Source: CAJQND01 sp051010055
GTDB lineage: Bacteria; Pseudomonadota; Alphaproteobacteria; Rhizobiales; CAJQND01
Assembly: GCA_051010055.1 (NCBI GenBank)
Contig: JBPCVY010000024.1
Location: forward strand, 1-9,644
DNA: 9,644 nucleotides
Direction: 5' to 3'
Below the pieces are notes generated by a model. The model did not search any database, had not been told where the DNA came from, and saw nothing but the letters and a program-made list of their open reading frames with translations. Positions 1-7,495 of the stretch are shown in pieces (the stretch's first letter is position 1; every line of letters begins with the position of its first letter). The position numbers and the translations under genes were made by a program.

Positions 1-1
1 G

Positions 2-1522
2 GAGGCGGTGAAACGCGGTGTTCTCGCTGCCGGCGCCTTGCCGATTGAATTTCCGACCATCTCACTTGGCGAGGTTTTTCTGAACCCCACCAGCTTGAAG
101 TTCCGCAATCTCATGGCCATGGACACCGAAGAGATGATCCGCGCCCAGCCGATGGATGCCGTCGTGCTGATGGGGGGGTGCGATAAGACCGTGCCCGCCC
201 AATTGATGGGGGCAGCATCAGCCGATGTGCCGGCGGTTCAGATTGTCGCCGGCCCCATGATGACGTCCAAGTATGGGGAAGAGCGACTTGGAGCATGCAC
301 CGACTGCCGCAGGTTCTGGGGCAAGTACCGGGCAGGTGAAATCGATACCGCAGAAATCAAGAAGGTCGAAATGCGCCTGGCAACCACGGCAGGCACCTGC
401 GCCGTCATGGGCACTGCCTCAACAATGGCCTGCATATCAGAGGCCCTGGGGATGTCGCTGCCGGGTACTGCGGCCATACCCGCCGTGCACGCTGACAGGC
501 TTCGCGCAGCGGAGGCAACCGGTGCTGCAGCTGTTGGCCTTTTGGCAAGTAAAATCAGGCCGAGCCAGGTAATCACCCGCAAATCTGTTGAAAATGCATT
601 ACGAGTTTTGCTCGCAATCGGCGGGTCGACGAATGCCATCATCCATCTGACGGCGGTTGCTGGGCGCCTTGGCATTGACGTCACCCTCAACTGGCTGAAC
701 GAGCTCTCAGATACCACACCCGTGCTGGTTAACCTGAAACCGGTGGGCAATCATTATATGGAGGATTTTTTTGCCGCCGGCGGCCTGGGCGCGGTACTGC
801 GCGAGCTTGAACCATTGCTCAACCTCGATTGCCTGACGGTAACAGGCCAAACGCTGGGCGAGCGGCTGCAGGAGCCATGTGATCCGCCAAACCGCGCAAT
901 AATCGCTAGCGCGCAAGAGCCGCTGGAGCCCCATGGCGGGCTTGTGGCCCTGTTTGGTTCACTCGCCCCGCGCGGTGCAATTCTCAAGCGCTCAGCTGCC
1001 GATGCTTCCTTGTTTGAAAAGGAAGGCCGCGCTGTTGTGTTCTCATCCCTGGAGGATCTTTCCGCGCGCATTGATGCAGCAGACCTTGACGTTTCGCCGG
1101 ATGATTTTCTGGTGCTTCAGAATGCCGGGCCCACCAGCCCCTCAGGAATGCCGGAAGCTGGCTATCTGCCCATTCCCAAACAACTTTCTGCAAAGGGCGT
1201 GAAGGATATGGTGCGGATATCAGATGCCCGCATGTCCGGCACGGCGTTTGGTACGATCGTACTGCATGTGACGCCTGAGGCAGCATTTGGCGGCCCGCTG
1301 GGGCTTGTTCAAACCGGCGACCGCATTCGGCTTTCCGTGCGCGAGCGGCGCATAGATCTTCTTGTAGAAGAAAGTGAACTGGAGCGGCGCAAGATGAATC
1401 TGGAAACAGCACAGCGCGATCCGGAAACCTTGCGTGGCTATGACAGGCTCTATGCTGAACAAGTGCTGCAGGCGGATGAAGGTTGCGACTTCGGGTTCAT
1501 GCGGCCTGTGAAAGAGGCCTAG
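2..1522 (+). CDS. IlvD/Edd-family dehydratase, probably sugar-acid (aldonate) type; 5' end outside window
   Basis: This family is the [2Fe-2S], Mg-dependent dehydratases that remove water from dihydroxy acids or aldonic acids in the cytoplasm. The frame is open from base 2, and a GTG at base 8 is internal: it sits in the conserved KRGVLAAG/EFPTISLGE segment, which is never N-terminal in the family. Counting residue 1 at base 8, cluster-type cysteines appear in GGCDKT (C58) and GTCAVMGTA (C131). The catalytic serine segment SDARMSG is near residues 405-411. About 70 residues, including the first cluster cysteine, should lie left of the window, giving roughly 575 residues in total. The GACTDCRRFWGKYRAGEI stretch resembles arabinonate/xylonate-type dehydratases more than biosynthetic IlvD, so a role in sugar-acid catabolism is inferred; the exact substrate cannot be read. 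The gene ends with TAG, 157 nt before the next start, and I see no strong terminator. Confidence 0.9.
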   Translation, partial: EAVKRGVLAAGALPIEFPTISLGEVFLNPTSLKFRNLMAMDTEEMIRAQPMDAVVLMGGCDKTVPAQLMGAASADVPAVQIVAGPMMTSKYGEERLGACTDCRRFWGKYRAGEIDTAEIKKVEMRLATTAGTCAVMGTASTMACISEALGMSLPGTAAIPAVHADRLRAAEATGAAAVGLLASKIRPSQVITRKSVENALRVLLAIGGSTNAIIHLTAVAGRLGIDVTLNWLNELSDTTPVLVNLKPVGNHYMEDFFAAGGLGAVLRELEPLLNLDCLTVTGQTLGERLQEPCDPPNRAIIASAQEPLEPHGGLVALFGSLAPRGAILKRSAADASLFEKEGRAVVFSSLEDLSARIDAADLDVSPDDFLVLQNAGPTSPSGMPEAGYLPIPKQLSAKGVKDMVRISDARMSGTAFGTIVLHVTPEAAFGGPLGLVQTGDRIRLSVRERRIDLLVEESELERRKMNLETAQRDPETLRGYDRLYAEQVLQADEGCDFGFMRPVKEA

Positions 1523-1617
1523 CAGGCAAGCGTCCAACCGTTCTCTGAAGCGCTCCGCGAACATCAAGAAACCTGTATCTACGCGGGGTGGGGCAAGTTT
1601 TACTGAGGGTTTTCTGG

Positions 1618-1623
1618 TAAAAT
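1618..1623 (+). promoter_or_regulatory. Possible -10 element upstream of the small unknown gene
   Basis: TAAAAT differs from the TATAAT consensus at one position. It lies about 57 nt before the ATG at 1680 and just upstream of a 9-bp inverted repeat. No good -35 hexamer sits at 16-18 bp; the nearest T-rich stretch (TTTTAC at 1598-1603) is too close. It is only a candidate. Confidence 0.2.
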
Positions 1624-1629
1624 TTGTGA

Positions 1630-1656
1630 ATTCTTGGCAAGATAGGCGCCAAGAAT
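1630..1656. repeat. Perfect 9-bp inverted repeat, candidate operator or leader hairpin
   Basis: The arms are ATTCTTGGC (1630-1638) and GCCAAGAAT (1648-1656), separated by 9 nt. The repeat begins 7 nt after a possible -10 element and ends 23 nt before the ATG at 1680. It would therefore fall around the transcription start or in the leader. The symmetry and centre-to-centre spacing of 18 bp would suit a dimeric regulator, or the RNA could fold into a hairpin. No T-tract follows the right arm, so a terminator is unlikely. Confidence 0.45.
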
Positions 1657-1679
1657 GGTCAAGATACCGGAGGAATATT

Positions 1680-2111
1680 ATGGCTCATAAGAAATCCTCA
1701 GAGACCAGCAAAAATAAGGACGCCTCTGGCGGGAGAAGACGCCGGCGAAACGATCTCTGGAAAAACCCCATTGATCTGTCCCCGGAAATGACAACCAGAT
1801 TGCTTCACGGCCTAGCTGAGAACCACAGGAACCGGCTCGCTGTTTTTGCCCGCATGGGCGATCGGGTTTCGATGCATGATCTTCTGGCTGTCACGGGTGA
1901 CAAGGACATCAGGGTGCTTTCCTATTTTCAGGGCGCGCTAAGCCGGAAGATCAGGCGGCTGCTGGCAGATGAAGAAAAGAAGGTGCATGTGATCGGGTGG
2001 GACTTTGCCGCCACCGAATGGGACCCTCAACACGGCATGATTGTGGATGGAATCTGCTACGTAACACCTGAAACGCAGCAATCCTTGAAGCAATGCCTCG
2101 GGCTTGACTGA
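1680..2111 (+). CDS. Small basic protein of unknown family, possibly winged-helix-like
   Basis: This is a 143-residue cytoplasmic protein with no signal peptide or membrane segment. The start at 1680 is chosen because GGAGGA (1669-1674) lies 5 nt before that ATG. An in-frame GTG at 1626 has no comparable site and would add 18 residues encoded across an inverted repeat. Residues 1-25 are polar and very basic, with an RRRRR run at about 19-23, as in a nucleic-acid-contacting tail. Residues 34-100 look helical. Residues 101-130 look like strands (VHVIGWDF, then GICYVTPET), followed by a short C-terminal helix. The helix-helix-strand-strand order and the W...Y.V.PE pattern recall small winged-helix domains, but this is inference and I do not recognise the family. 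It converges with the cyclopropane synthase gene, leaving a 22-nt gap. Confidence 0.8.
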   Translation: MAHKKSSETSKNKDASGGRRRRRNDLWKNPIDLSPEMTTRLLHGLAENHRNRLAVFARMGDRVSMHDLLAVTGDKDIRVLSYFQGALSRKIRRLLADEEKKVHVIGWDFAATEWDPQHGMIVDGICYVTPETQQSLKQCLGLD

Positions 2112-2133
2112 GCGGAGTGATCCGGCGGCACAA

Positions 2134-3345
2134 TCACACTTCCAGTTCGGTTTCGCGTTCGAACATATAATCGCGGGTGATCGGAGCGGAGTGAACATCC
2201 TTGGCGAGCTGCATCTGAAAAACCATGTGGTTTCCATGGCTGAACGTCAGCTCGCTCATGATGAGATAAAACTCCCACATCCGGCAAAACCGTTCATCCA
2301 GAAGGGTTGAAATCTCGCCTCTGTTGGATTGAAAATTTTTTTCCCAGGCAGCCAGCGTCCTTGCATAGTGCAGGCGCAGAATTTCGATGTCCGTCACCCA
2401 CAAGCCGGCCCTTTCAACAGCGCTCATGGTTTCTGAAAGCGCAGGAGAGTAGCCGCCGGGAAAAATATACTTTCGAACCCATGCTCCCGTGGCGCCGCTG
2501 CCGGCCTTGCGGCCAATCGAATGCAACAGGGCAATCCCGTCGCTTTTCAGCAACTGAGAAATCTTGCCGAAAAAGTCAGGAAATTGCGTAAGCCCCACAT
2601 GCTCAAACATGCCGATTGAAACAATGCGGTCGAACTGGCCTTCCACATCACGATAGTCGGTCAGCTCAAACCGGACGCGGCCCTCAAGTCCGCGCTCCTT
2701 CGCCCGTTGCCGGGCAAGGGCAAGTTGCTCTCGTGACAAGGTTACGCCGACAACTTCCAGGTCCACTGCCTTTGCCAGATACAAGGCCATTCCGCCCCAC
2801 CCGCAACCGATATCCAGCACCCGCTGGCCCGGCTTCAAATCAAGCTTTGCCGCGATGTGGCGCAGCTTGTTTTGTTGGGCGGCATCAAGGGTTTCGCCAT
2901 CCTCACGGAAATAGGCGCAGGAATAGTGAAGGTCAGCATCAAGAAAGAGGCGGTAGAGTTCGTTTGAAAGATCATAGTGATGGGCAACATTCTGCCGTGC
3001 ACTAACAATCGTATTGCGCTGATGAAACTTGCGGAAACGCTTGTAGGTGCCGCGCACAAATTTCTGCAAGGGCTGCCCACGCAGATTCTTTCTGTTAACC
3101 GCGAAAATTTGAAGAAGATCCCGGATAGTGCCCTCTTCGATTTTCAGGGTGCCGTCCATATAGGCCTCACCGGCCCTCAACTCGGGATTGAGAAAAAGCG
3201 TGCGGTAAAGACGCCTGTCTGAAATGGAGATTGTAACCTCCGGGCCCGGAGCACCTGAGTGGGTATGCATGATGCCATCTGCATCGATTACCCGCAGCGT
3301 GCCGGTTCTTACGAACTGCTCCAGCATGGAGTTGAGAAGTTTCAT
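2134..3345 (-). CDS. cfa: Cyclopropane-fatty-acyl-phospholipid synthase
   Basis: The enzyme transfers a methylene group from S-adenosylmethionine to cis double bonds of unsaturated phospholipid acyl chains. It is a soluble protein acting at the inner face of the membrane, typically on entry to stationary phase or under acid stress. The protein is 403 residues, close to the usual 380-410. The N-terminal lipid-binding-type region covers about 1-110. The methyltransferase core follows, with SAM motif I VLDIGCGWGG at 176-185. Residues matching the E. coli Cfa active site are visible: C143 in HYSCAY, E248 in GMFEHVG, H275 in LLHSIG, and Y327 in LHYARTLAAW. Nothing key is missing, so it should be active. 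The ATG at 3345 has only a weak GGGG-type site upstream. A 139-nt gap separates it from the interrupted transglycosylase gene on the same strand. Confidence 0.95.
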   Translation of the reverse strand: MKLLNSMLEQFVRTGTLRVIDADGIMHTHSGAPGPEVTISISDRRLYRTLFLNPELRAGEAYMDGTLKIEEGTIRDLLQIFAVNRKNLRGQPLQKFVRGTYKRFRKFHQRNTIVSARQNVAHHYDLSNELYRLFLDADLHYSCAYFREDGETLDAAQQNKLRHIAAKLDLKPGQRVLDIGCGWGGMALYLAKAVDLEVVGVTLSREQLALARQRAKERGLEGRVRFELTDYRDVEGQFDRIVSIGMFEHVGLTQFPDFFGKISQLLKSDGIALLHSIGRKAGSGATGAWVRKYIFPGGYSPALSETMSAVERAGLWVTDIEILRLHYARTLAAWEKNFQSNRGEISTLLDERFCRMWEFYLIMSELTFSHGNHMVFQMQLAKDVHSAPITRDYMFERETELEV

Positions 3346-3451
3346 AATCCGGCTTGCCCCGCTTCTGCCAATCGCTCCGGAATGTCCAGCGCAAGCCCAC
3401 TAATACTTGTTGTTTAAAGACTAAATCCAGAACTTTCGGTGGAGTGGAAGA

Positions 3452-3479
3452 AAAATACTTGGCGGCCGCGCAGAAACAA
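3452..3479 (-). promoter_or_regulatory. Possible sigma70-type promoter for cfa
   Basis: Read on the minus strand, TTGTTT (-35, 3474-3479) and TATTTT (-10, 3452-3457) are separated by 16 bp, about 106 nt before the cfa start. Both hexamers are imperfect. In many bacteria cfa is under stationary-phase control; nothing in this sequence proves that here. Confidence 0.22.
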
Positions 3480-3484
3480 CAGCT

Positions 3485-4900
3485 TCAAAAGTCTTTTCCC
3501 TGCTTGGCAGCTTCATACTTCACGAAGTTGCTGAAGAGCAGGTAATAGATATAGATGTTCTTGACGTACTTCACCGGCTCCGCCCCGGCCAGGCGCGCAA
3601 CCTCCCATTCGACATTTCCAAACCATTTGTTGCTGTCCTTGGCAGCCTTTCGCGCCTGGGCAACTTTGTTGGGGCCAGCGTTGTATGATGCAAAAACAAA
3701 CAACAATCTCTCCAGGTCTGGAATTGTCTTTTCCGCAAAGTATTGGTCGGCAACAAACCGCAGATATTTTGCGCCCGCTTCTATGTTTCGCTCCAGCTTG
3801 GAGAAGTTTTTGATGTTCACGTTCTTATCGCGGGCGGTTGAGGGGAGCATTTGCATAATACCCACCGCCCCGGTGCGGCTTTTCGCGGCGTTGTTAAAGC
3901 GCGATTCCTGGAACGCCAGCGCTGCCAGAAGCATCGGGTCGATACTGTACTTCTCACCATATTTCTGGAATAGGCCGTTCAAGTCTTTCAAGAGCTTGTC
4001 ATAGGCCTTCTGGTTGGGATTTATCATGTGATTAACGTCGGAATAGTAACGCCTGAACAAAATGTTCCCAAGGGTTGTGCCCGCTCTTGCCCCTTTCAGA
4101 AATTTGTTGATCATCTTTTTCAGCTGCGGGCTTTTTTTCCTGATTGCCCATGCAATTTCACCGCCTTCGCGCACCGCAAATTCCTCATGCATCTTTACGC
4201 CATCGTAAAGCTTGAGCCAGAGCTTTGCCTTGTGTTCATCCATAACGATGGCCGGCAAGATTCCTGTGTGAACCATTTCGATGAGGTCTTCATCTTCGAG
4301 CAGTTCGTCAGCTTCTTTGATTTCAACTGGCTTGAGACTTTGCTTGGCAAGTTCGCCCTGAATCCGGTTCAGACTGGCGAAGTAACTTGACGACCGGCGC
4401 AAGTGAACGGTCAATCCGGAAAGTGCAGAAAGGGAGGTAACGGCGGATGCTTCTTTTCTGGTGAGAACCAGTTCCCGCACCCCGGTCAAAACAGGGTCTG
4501 AGAAATCTATGGTCTCAAGACGTTCAGGCGTGATGGTAAGGTTGGCGGCGGCAATATCACCACGCCCTTCAGCAATTCCGGGCACCAGTTCATTACGGGG
4601 CGTTGGGATCAAAACAATCCTGATCTTGTCCAGCTCCCGCTTGACGCCCTGATTGAGAAAGCGTTCGAACTCCCTCATATACTCAACGGTTATGCCCTTT
4701 TCCTTGCCCTTGTCCAGATATTAGCTGGTGAGCGAATATGGGATGAGGACGCGGATGACGCCTTCTTTTTTCATATCTGAAAAATCGCCAAACCAAGGCT
4801 CACTCACCTCGGCAGCCATCGGGTCAGCAGATTTCAAGGCCTTGACGGGCGATGTCAGGCCCAGGAATACAAGTGTGAAGATAACGAAGCGGCTGAGCAT
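3485..4900 (-). pseudogene. MltF-like lytic transglycosylase, interrupted by an in-frame TAA at codon 60
   Basis: Intact members are periplasmic or outer-membrane enzymes with an N-terminal solute-binding-like domain and a C-terminal SLT lytic transglycosylase domain that cleaves peptidoglycan. The ATG at 4900 starts a signal peptide (MLSRFVIFTLVFLGLTSPVKA) and the frame runs 471 codons. Codon 60 (4721-4723) is TAA, between IPYSLTS and YLDKGKEKG. Family members have an aromatic residue here, so a Tyr codon (TAC/TAT) changed at its third base explains it. Downstream the frame is fully conserved: the solute-binding domain runs to about residue 275. The SLT domain covers about 315-420, with catalytic Glu332 in FQESRF, then GIMQMLPSTA and SYNAGP. 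Starting at the internal ATG (4678) would give 397 residues without an export signal, so the product would probably be non-functional. Recent pseudogene, readthrough and sequencing error are all possible; the absence of other lesions means any mutation is young. Confidence 0.85.
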
Positions 4901-4931
4901 TTCCGGACGCTCCGACAACCACTGCCCGATA

Positions 4932-4959
4932 ACTATAGACACGCGCACCCGTCGCGCAA
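4932..4959 (-). promoter_or_regulatory. Candidate promoter for the interrupted transglycosylase
   Basis: On the minus strand, TTGCGC (-35, 4954-4959) and TATAGT (-10, 4932-4937) are separated by 16 bp. The -10 ends 31 nt before the ATG at 4900. TGCGCG occurs twice, once overlapping the -35 and once in the spacer. It lies in the 142-nt divergent gap shared with the GFA-family gene. If real, transcription signals of the broken gene remain intact. Confidence 0.4.
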
Positions 4960-5042
4960 AATGACATTGCGGTGACGTAGAATAATCCTTGCAGCAGACA
5001 GAGATTTTTCTGATCATCCGGCAAAACTGCGGAGAAGCGCCA

Positions 5043-5525
5043 ATGGCAGACGGAGCAAAGTGGCCAACCGGAAATTGCATGTGCGGTGCGGTGCGCTATG
5101 AAGTAACCGGCCAGCCAAGCAGGGTGTTGCACTGCCATTGCGAAAGCTGCCGGGGCCACACCGGCGCACCGATGGCAACCTTGGCTGTGTTCAAGGCTTC
5201 TCAGGTGGCCTTCAGTGGCGATGAGCGTAAGCCATTTGCATCAGCGCCGGGCGTTGAGCGGGCATTTTGCGCGAATTGCGGCACATCCCTCACCTGGGAA
5301 ACCGTCTTTGGCGACGAAGGGCGGCTGTGCGCAATTCACATCAGCACTTTCGACAATCCGGATGTGCTGAAACCAACCGCACACTCCTTTTACCCTGAGC
5401 GCATCTCCTGGTTCGACACCGCCGATAGCCTGCCAAGACATGCGGGATTTGTGGCTGGCAGCGAGCCGCTTCAACACGGGCCCTCGTTGAAAGAAATGCC
5501 GGAAACCAAGACCAAGACCAATTGA
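5043..5525 (+). CDS. GFA-family (DUF636) zinc-binding protein
   Basis: The family is named after glutathione-dependent formaldehyde-activating enzyme, but most members have no proven reaction. The shared trait is a small beta-rich fold binding structural and catalytic zinc. The start at 5043 is preferred because GGAG (5031-5034) lies 8 nt upstream; an in-frame start 54 nt earlier lacks a site. The 160-residue protein carries the complete cysteine set: C12 and C14 (NCMCGAVRYE), C31, C33 and C36 (CHCESC), and C76 and C79 (FCANCGTSL). It is soluble, with no signal peptide. It diverges from the broken transglycosylase and may lead a plus-strand transcript with the MarC gene 71 nt downstream. Formaldehyde detoxification should not be assumed. 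The charged tail (KEMPETKTKTN) is unremarkable. Confidence 0.9.
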   Translation: MADGAKWPTGNCMCGAVRYEVTGQPSRVLHCHCESCRGHTGAPMATLAVFKASQVAFSGDERKPFASAPGVERAFCANCGTSLTWETVFGDEGRLCAIHISTFDNPDVLKPTAHSFYPERISWFDTADSLPRHAGFVAGSEPLQHGPSLKEMPETKTKTN

Positions 5526-5596
5526 CCTAGCGGGGACTGTTTCATTCGGCTACCTTCGCTCCTGGGCAAATTCGTTTTCGAAGGGCAACCGGGTTG

Positions 5597-6223
5597 ATGC
5601 AGGACGTTTTCGAACAGTTCGTAACCCTATGGGTGGTTATCGACCCAATCGGCACCATACCGGTTTTCGTTGCGGTAACCGCTGGCCTGGAGGCATCACA
5701 ACGGCCAAGAGTGGCACTGCAAGCTTCGATAATCGCAGCTGCCGTTCTCATGTTTTTCCTGGTTCTCGGGCAGTTTCTTATCGACGCACTGGGTATCAGC
5801 TTGCCCGCGTTTCAAATCGCCGGCAGCATCATTCTGTTTCTTTTCGCCCTGACGATGATTTTCGGCGATTCAAAACCGCAAACGGAAACCGCAAGTGTCG
5901 GCAACGAAAGCGAGGCATCATCGCTTGCGGTATTTCCCCTGGCGGTGCCGTCTTTGGCATCGCCTGGCGCAATGCTGGCAATTGTCCTTCTCACCGACAA
6001 TAATCGTTTCTCTATTCCCGAGCAGGCCATCACGGCAGGCGCTATGGTGTGCGTTGTGGCGATAGCATTTTTTCTGATGCTGGCAGCTGGCCCGATCTTG
6101 AAGCTCATCGGGCTGAGCGGCGCTGCGATTGTCAGCCGCGTCATGGGTATGATTTTGGCCGCCGTTGCAGTGGATAATGTGATTTCAGCTGTCATCCACC
6201 TACTGAAAACAACAACGCTTTAG
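5597..6223 (+). CDS. MarC-family integral membrane protein
   Basis: MarC/UPF0056 proteins are inner-membrane proteins with about six helices and no firmly established transport substrate; the old link to multiple antibiotic resistance was not upheld. This 208-residue protein has the usual length. Hydrophobic segments lie near residues 6-28, 43-65, 68-90, 118-133, 144-168 and 178-202. Family signatures seen are DPIGTIPVF at 16-24 and FPLAVPSLASPGAM at 113-126. A TTG at 5594 immediately before the ATG could also serve; AAGGG at 5581-5585 lies 8 nt from the TTG and 11 nt from the ATG, so the choice is uncertain by one residue. The loop at about 91-110 is polar and probably flexible. It is followed after 39 nt by the flavoprotein gene on the same strand, with no terminator visible between them. 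Confidence 0.9.
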   Translation: MQDVFEQFVTLWVVIDPIGTIPVFVAVTAGLEASQRPRVALQASIIAAAVLMFFLVLGQFLIDALGISLPAFQIAGSIILFLFALTMIFGDSKPQTETASVGNESEASSLAVFPLAVPSLASPGAMLAIVLLTDNNRFSIPEQAITAGAMVCVVAIAFFLMLAAGPILKLIGLSGAAIVSRVMGMILAAVAVDNVISAVIHLLKTTTL

Positions 6224-6262
6224 GTTCTGCGACAGCCGATCAAGCAAGGAGCTGAAAGATAG

Positions 6263-7495
6263 ATGCCGAACAGTTCTGAAGTTGATATTGCCATAATCGG
6301 GGCGGGTGCGGCCGGGATTGCTGCTGCAAAATCCTTAATGCAGGCGGGCAAAAGTTTCGTCCTTCTTGAAGCCTCGCACCGTATAGGCGGGCGGGCATAT
6401 ACCGAGGAAATTTTCCCGGGCGTTCCGGTCGATCTCGGCTGCCACTGGCTGCACTCGGCCTCTCTCAACCCATTGGTGAAAGTCGCCGACGCATTCGGCA
6501 TCACTTATTTGAAAGAGGGTTTTCCCCGTGGTGTCTTTTCGGATGGAAAATGGAGTTCCGATGAGGACAGCGCTGATTGGGACCGCTTCTACGAACGCCA
6601 GGCCCACGCAATGCAAGAGGCGGCGGCAGGGGAAGGCGATCGCTCGATTTTCGAAGCCACAGAACGCGAAGACCGCTGGACGCCTATATTCGATTACATC
6701 TATTCGCTCCATACTTCGTTCGATGTCGACCAGGTCTCTGTCACCGATTTAATGGCTTACAATGACACAAATGAAGACTGGCCCCTAAGGGAGGGGTACG
6801 GAACATTAATGTCGCGGTTTGGCGCCGATATTCCTGTTTCGCTGAATTGCGCTGTTCACACTGTTGAATGGTCCGGCAAGGGAGTGACGCTTGAAACCGC
6901 CCAGGGCACCGTTAGCGCGCACCGCGCATTGGTGACCGTTTCAACCGGCATTCTGGGTGCTGGCGACATCCGCTTTGTTCCCGAATTACCTGTGTGGAAA
7001 AAAGAAGCTATAGCCGCCTTGCCGCTTGGATGCCACAACCGGATTTGCCTTGGCTTTGACCGCGATGTTTTCGGCCCTGATGCAAGGGCAGGTTTTACCA
7101 CCGATGTCATAGACGATGTGCCCATGTCCCTCTACTTAAGGCCGTTTGATTACAACCTGGTGGTGGCGGTAACGGGCGGGCGTTTTGCCGAATGGCTGGA
7201 ACGGGCGGGACAACAAGCATCGATCGATTATGTGGAAAAGAAACTCCAGGCCGTGTTCGGCAGCGATATCACCAAGCATGTCACAGCCCATATTGTGACC
7301 GCCTGGCGTGGCGACCCTTGGGTCAAAGGCGCTTATTCCGCTGCCCGGCCAGGTCAGGCGCACCAGCGGGCAGAACTCGCCAAGTCCTTGGATGAAAAAG
7401 TCTTTTTTGCCGGGGAAGCAACGTCATCGGAATTTTACTCCACCGCCCACGGCGCCTATCTCACCGGCATAGCTGCAGCGAACGCGATGGTTTAA
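6263..7495 (+). CDS. FAD-dependent amine-oxidase-family oxidoreductase
   Basis: The family (monoamine/polyamine oxidase-like flavoproteins) oxidises amines or related C-N or C-C bonds with FAD as cofactor. The 410-residue protein begins with the dinucleotide-binding fold DIAIIGAGAAGIAAA (GxGxxG at 13-18) and the LLEASHRIGGRAYT segment at 34-47, where an acidic residue binds FAD ribose and GGR follows. DLGCHWLH is at 57-64. The C-terminal FAD/substrate region is intact: WRGDPWVKGAYSAARPG, then FFAGEATSSEFYSTAHGAYLTG. There is no signal peptide or membrane helix, so it is probably cytoplasmic. AAGGAG (6246-6251) lies 11 nt before the ATG. The substrate cannot be inferred; amine, polyamine and other substrates are all possible. 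Its TAA overlaps the opposite-strand stop of the glycosyltransferase-like remnant. Amine oxidation releases imines, which gives a possible but unproven connection with the nearby RidA gene. Confidence 0.88.
   Translation: MPNSSEVDIAIIGAGAAGIAAAKSLMQAGKSFVLLEASHRIGGRAYTEEIFPGVPVDLGCHWLHSASLNPLVKVADAFGITYLKEGFPRGVFSDGKWSSDEDSADWDRFYERQAHAMQEAAAGEGDRSIFEATEREDRWTPIFDYIYSLHTSFDVDQVSVTDLMAYNDTNEDWPLREGYGTLMSRFGADIPVSLNCAVHTVEWSGKGVTLETAQGTVSAHRALVTVSTGILGAGDIRFVPELPVWKKEAIAALPLGCHNRICLGFDRDVFGPDARAGFTTDVIDDVPMSLYLRPFDYNLVVAVTGGRFAEWLERAGQQASIDYVEKKLQAVFGSDITKHVTAHIVTAWRGDPWVKGAYSAARPGQAHQRAELAKSLDEKVFFAGEATSSEFYSTAHGAYLTGIAAANAMV

Noticed and set aside
8..10. GTG preceded by GGAGG as start of the dehydratase
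   Set aside because: The frame is open to the window edge and the following residues are an internal conserved segment; the GGAGG is only 2 nt away and is coincidental.
1523..1625. Intrinsic terminator after the dehydratase
   Set aside because: I found no GC-rich stem followed by a T-tract in this gap.
1626..1679. Longer N-terminus for the small unknown protein from GTG 1626
   Set aside because: No ribosome binding site, and the extra codons run through the inverted repeat; ATG 1680 has GGAGGA at ideal distance.
2110..2194. Direct repeat GAGCGGAGTGA at 2110-2120 and 2184-2194
   Set aside because: Only 11 bp, just two copies, one inside the cfa coding sequence; likely chance.
2616..3005. 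Plus-strand 129-codon open frame inside cfa
   Set aside because: It is antisense to the conserved methyltransferase core; a compositional shadow.
3462..3469. GCGGCCGC palindrome in the gap after the transglycosylase
   Set aside because: Too short to form a stem with a loop; the following T-run is offset, so I do not call a terminator.
3555..4004. Plus-strand 149-codon open frame inside the transglycosylase gene
   Set aside because: It is antisense to a recognisable SLT domain and its translation has no family features.
4721..4723. TAA as a recoded sense codon
   Set aside because: Other genes here use TAA as a normal stop (flavoprotein, RidA, sulfatase), so a general reassignment is not supported.
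5812..6195. Minus-strand 127-codon open frame opposite the MarC gene
   Set aside because: The plus strand carries clear MarC signatures; the antisense frame is low-complexity shadow sequence.
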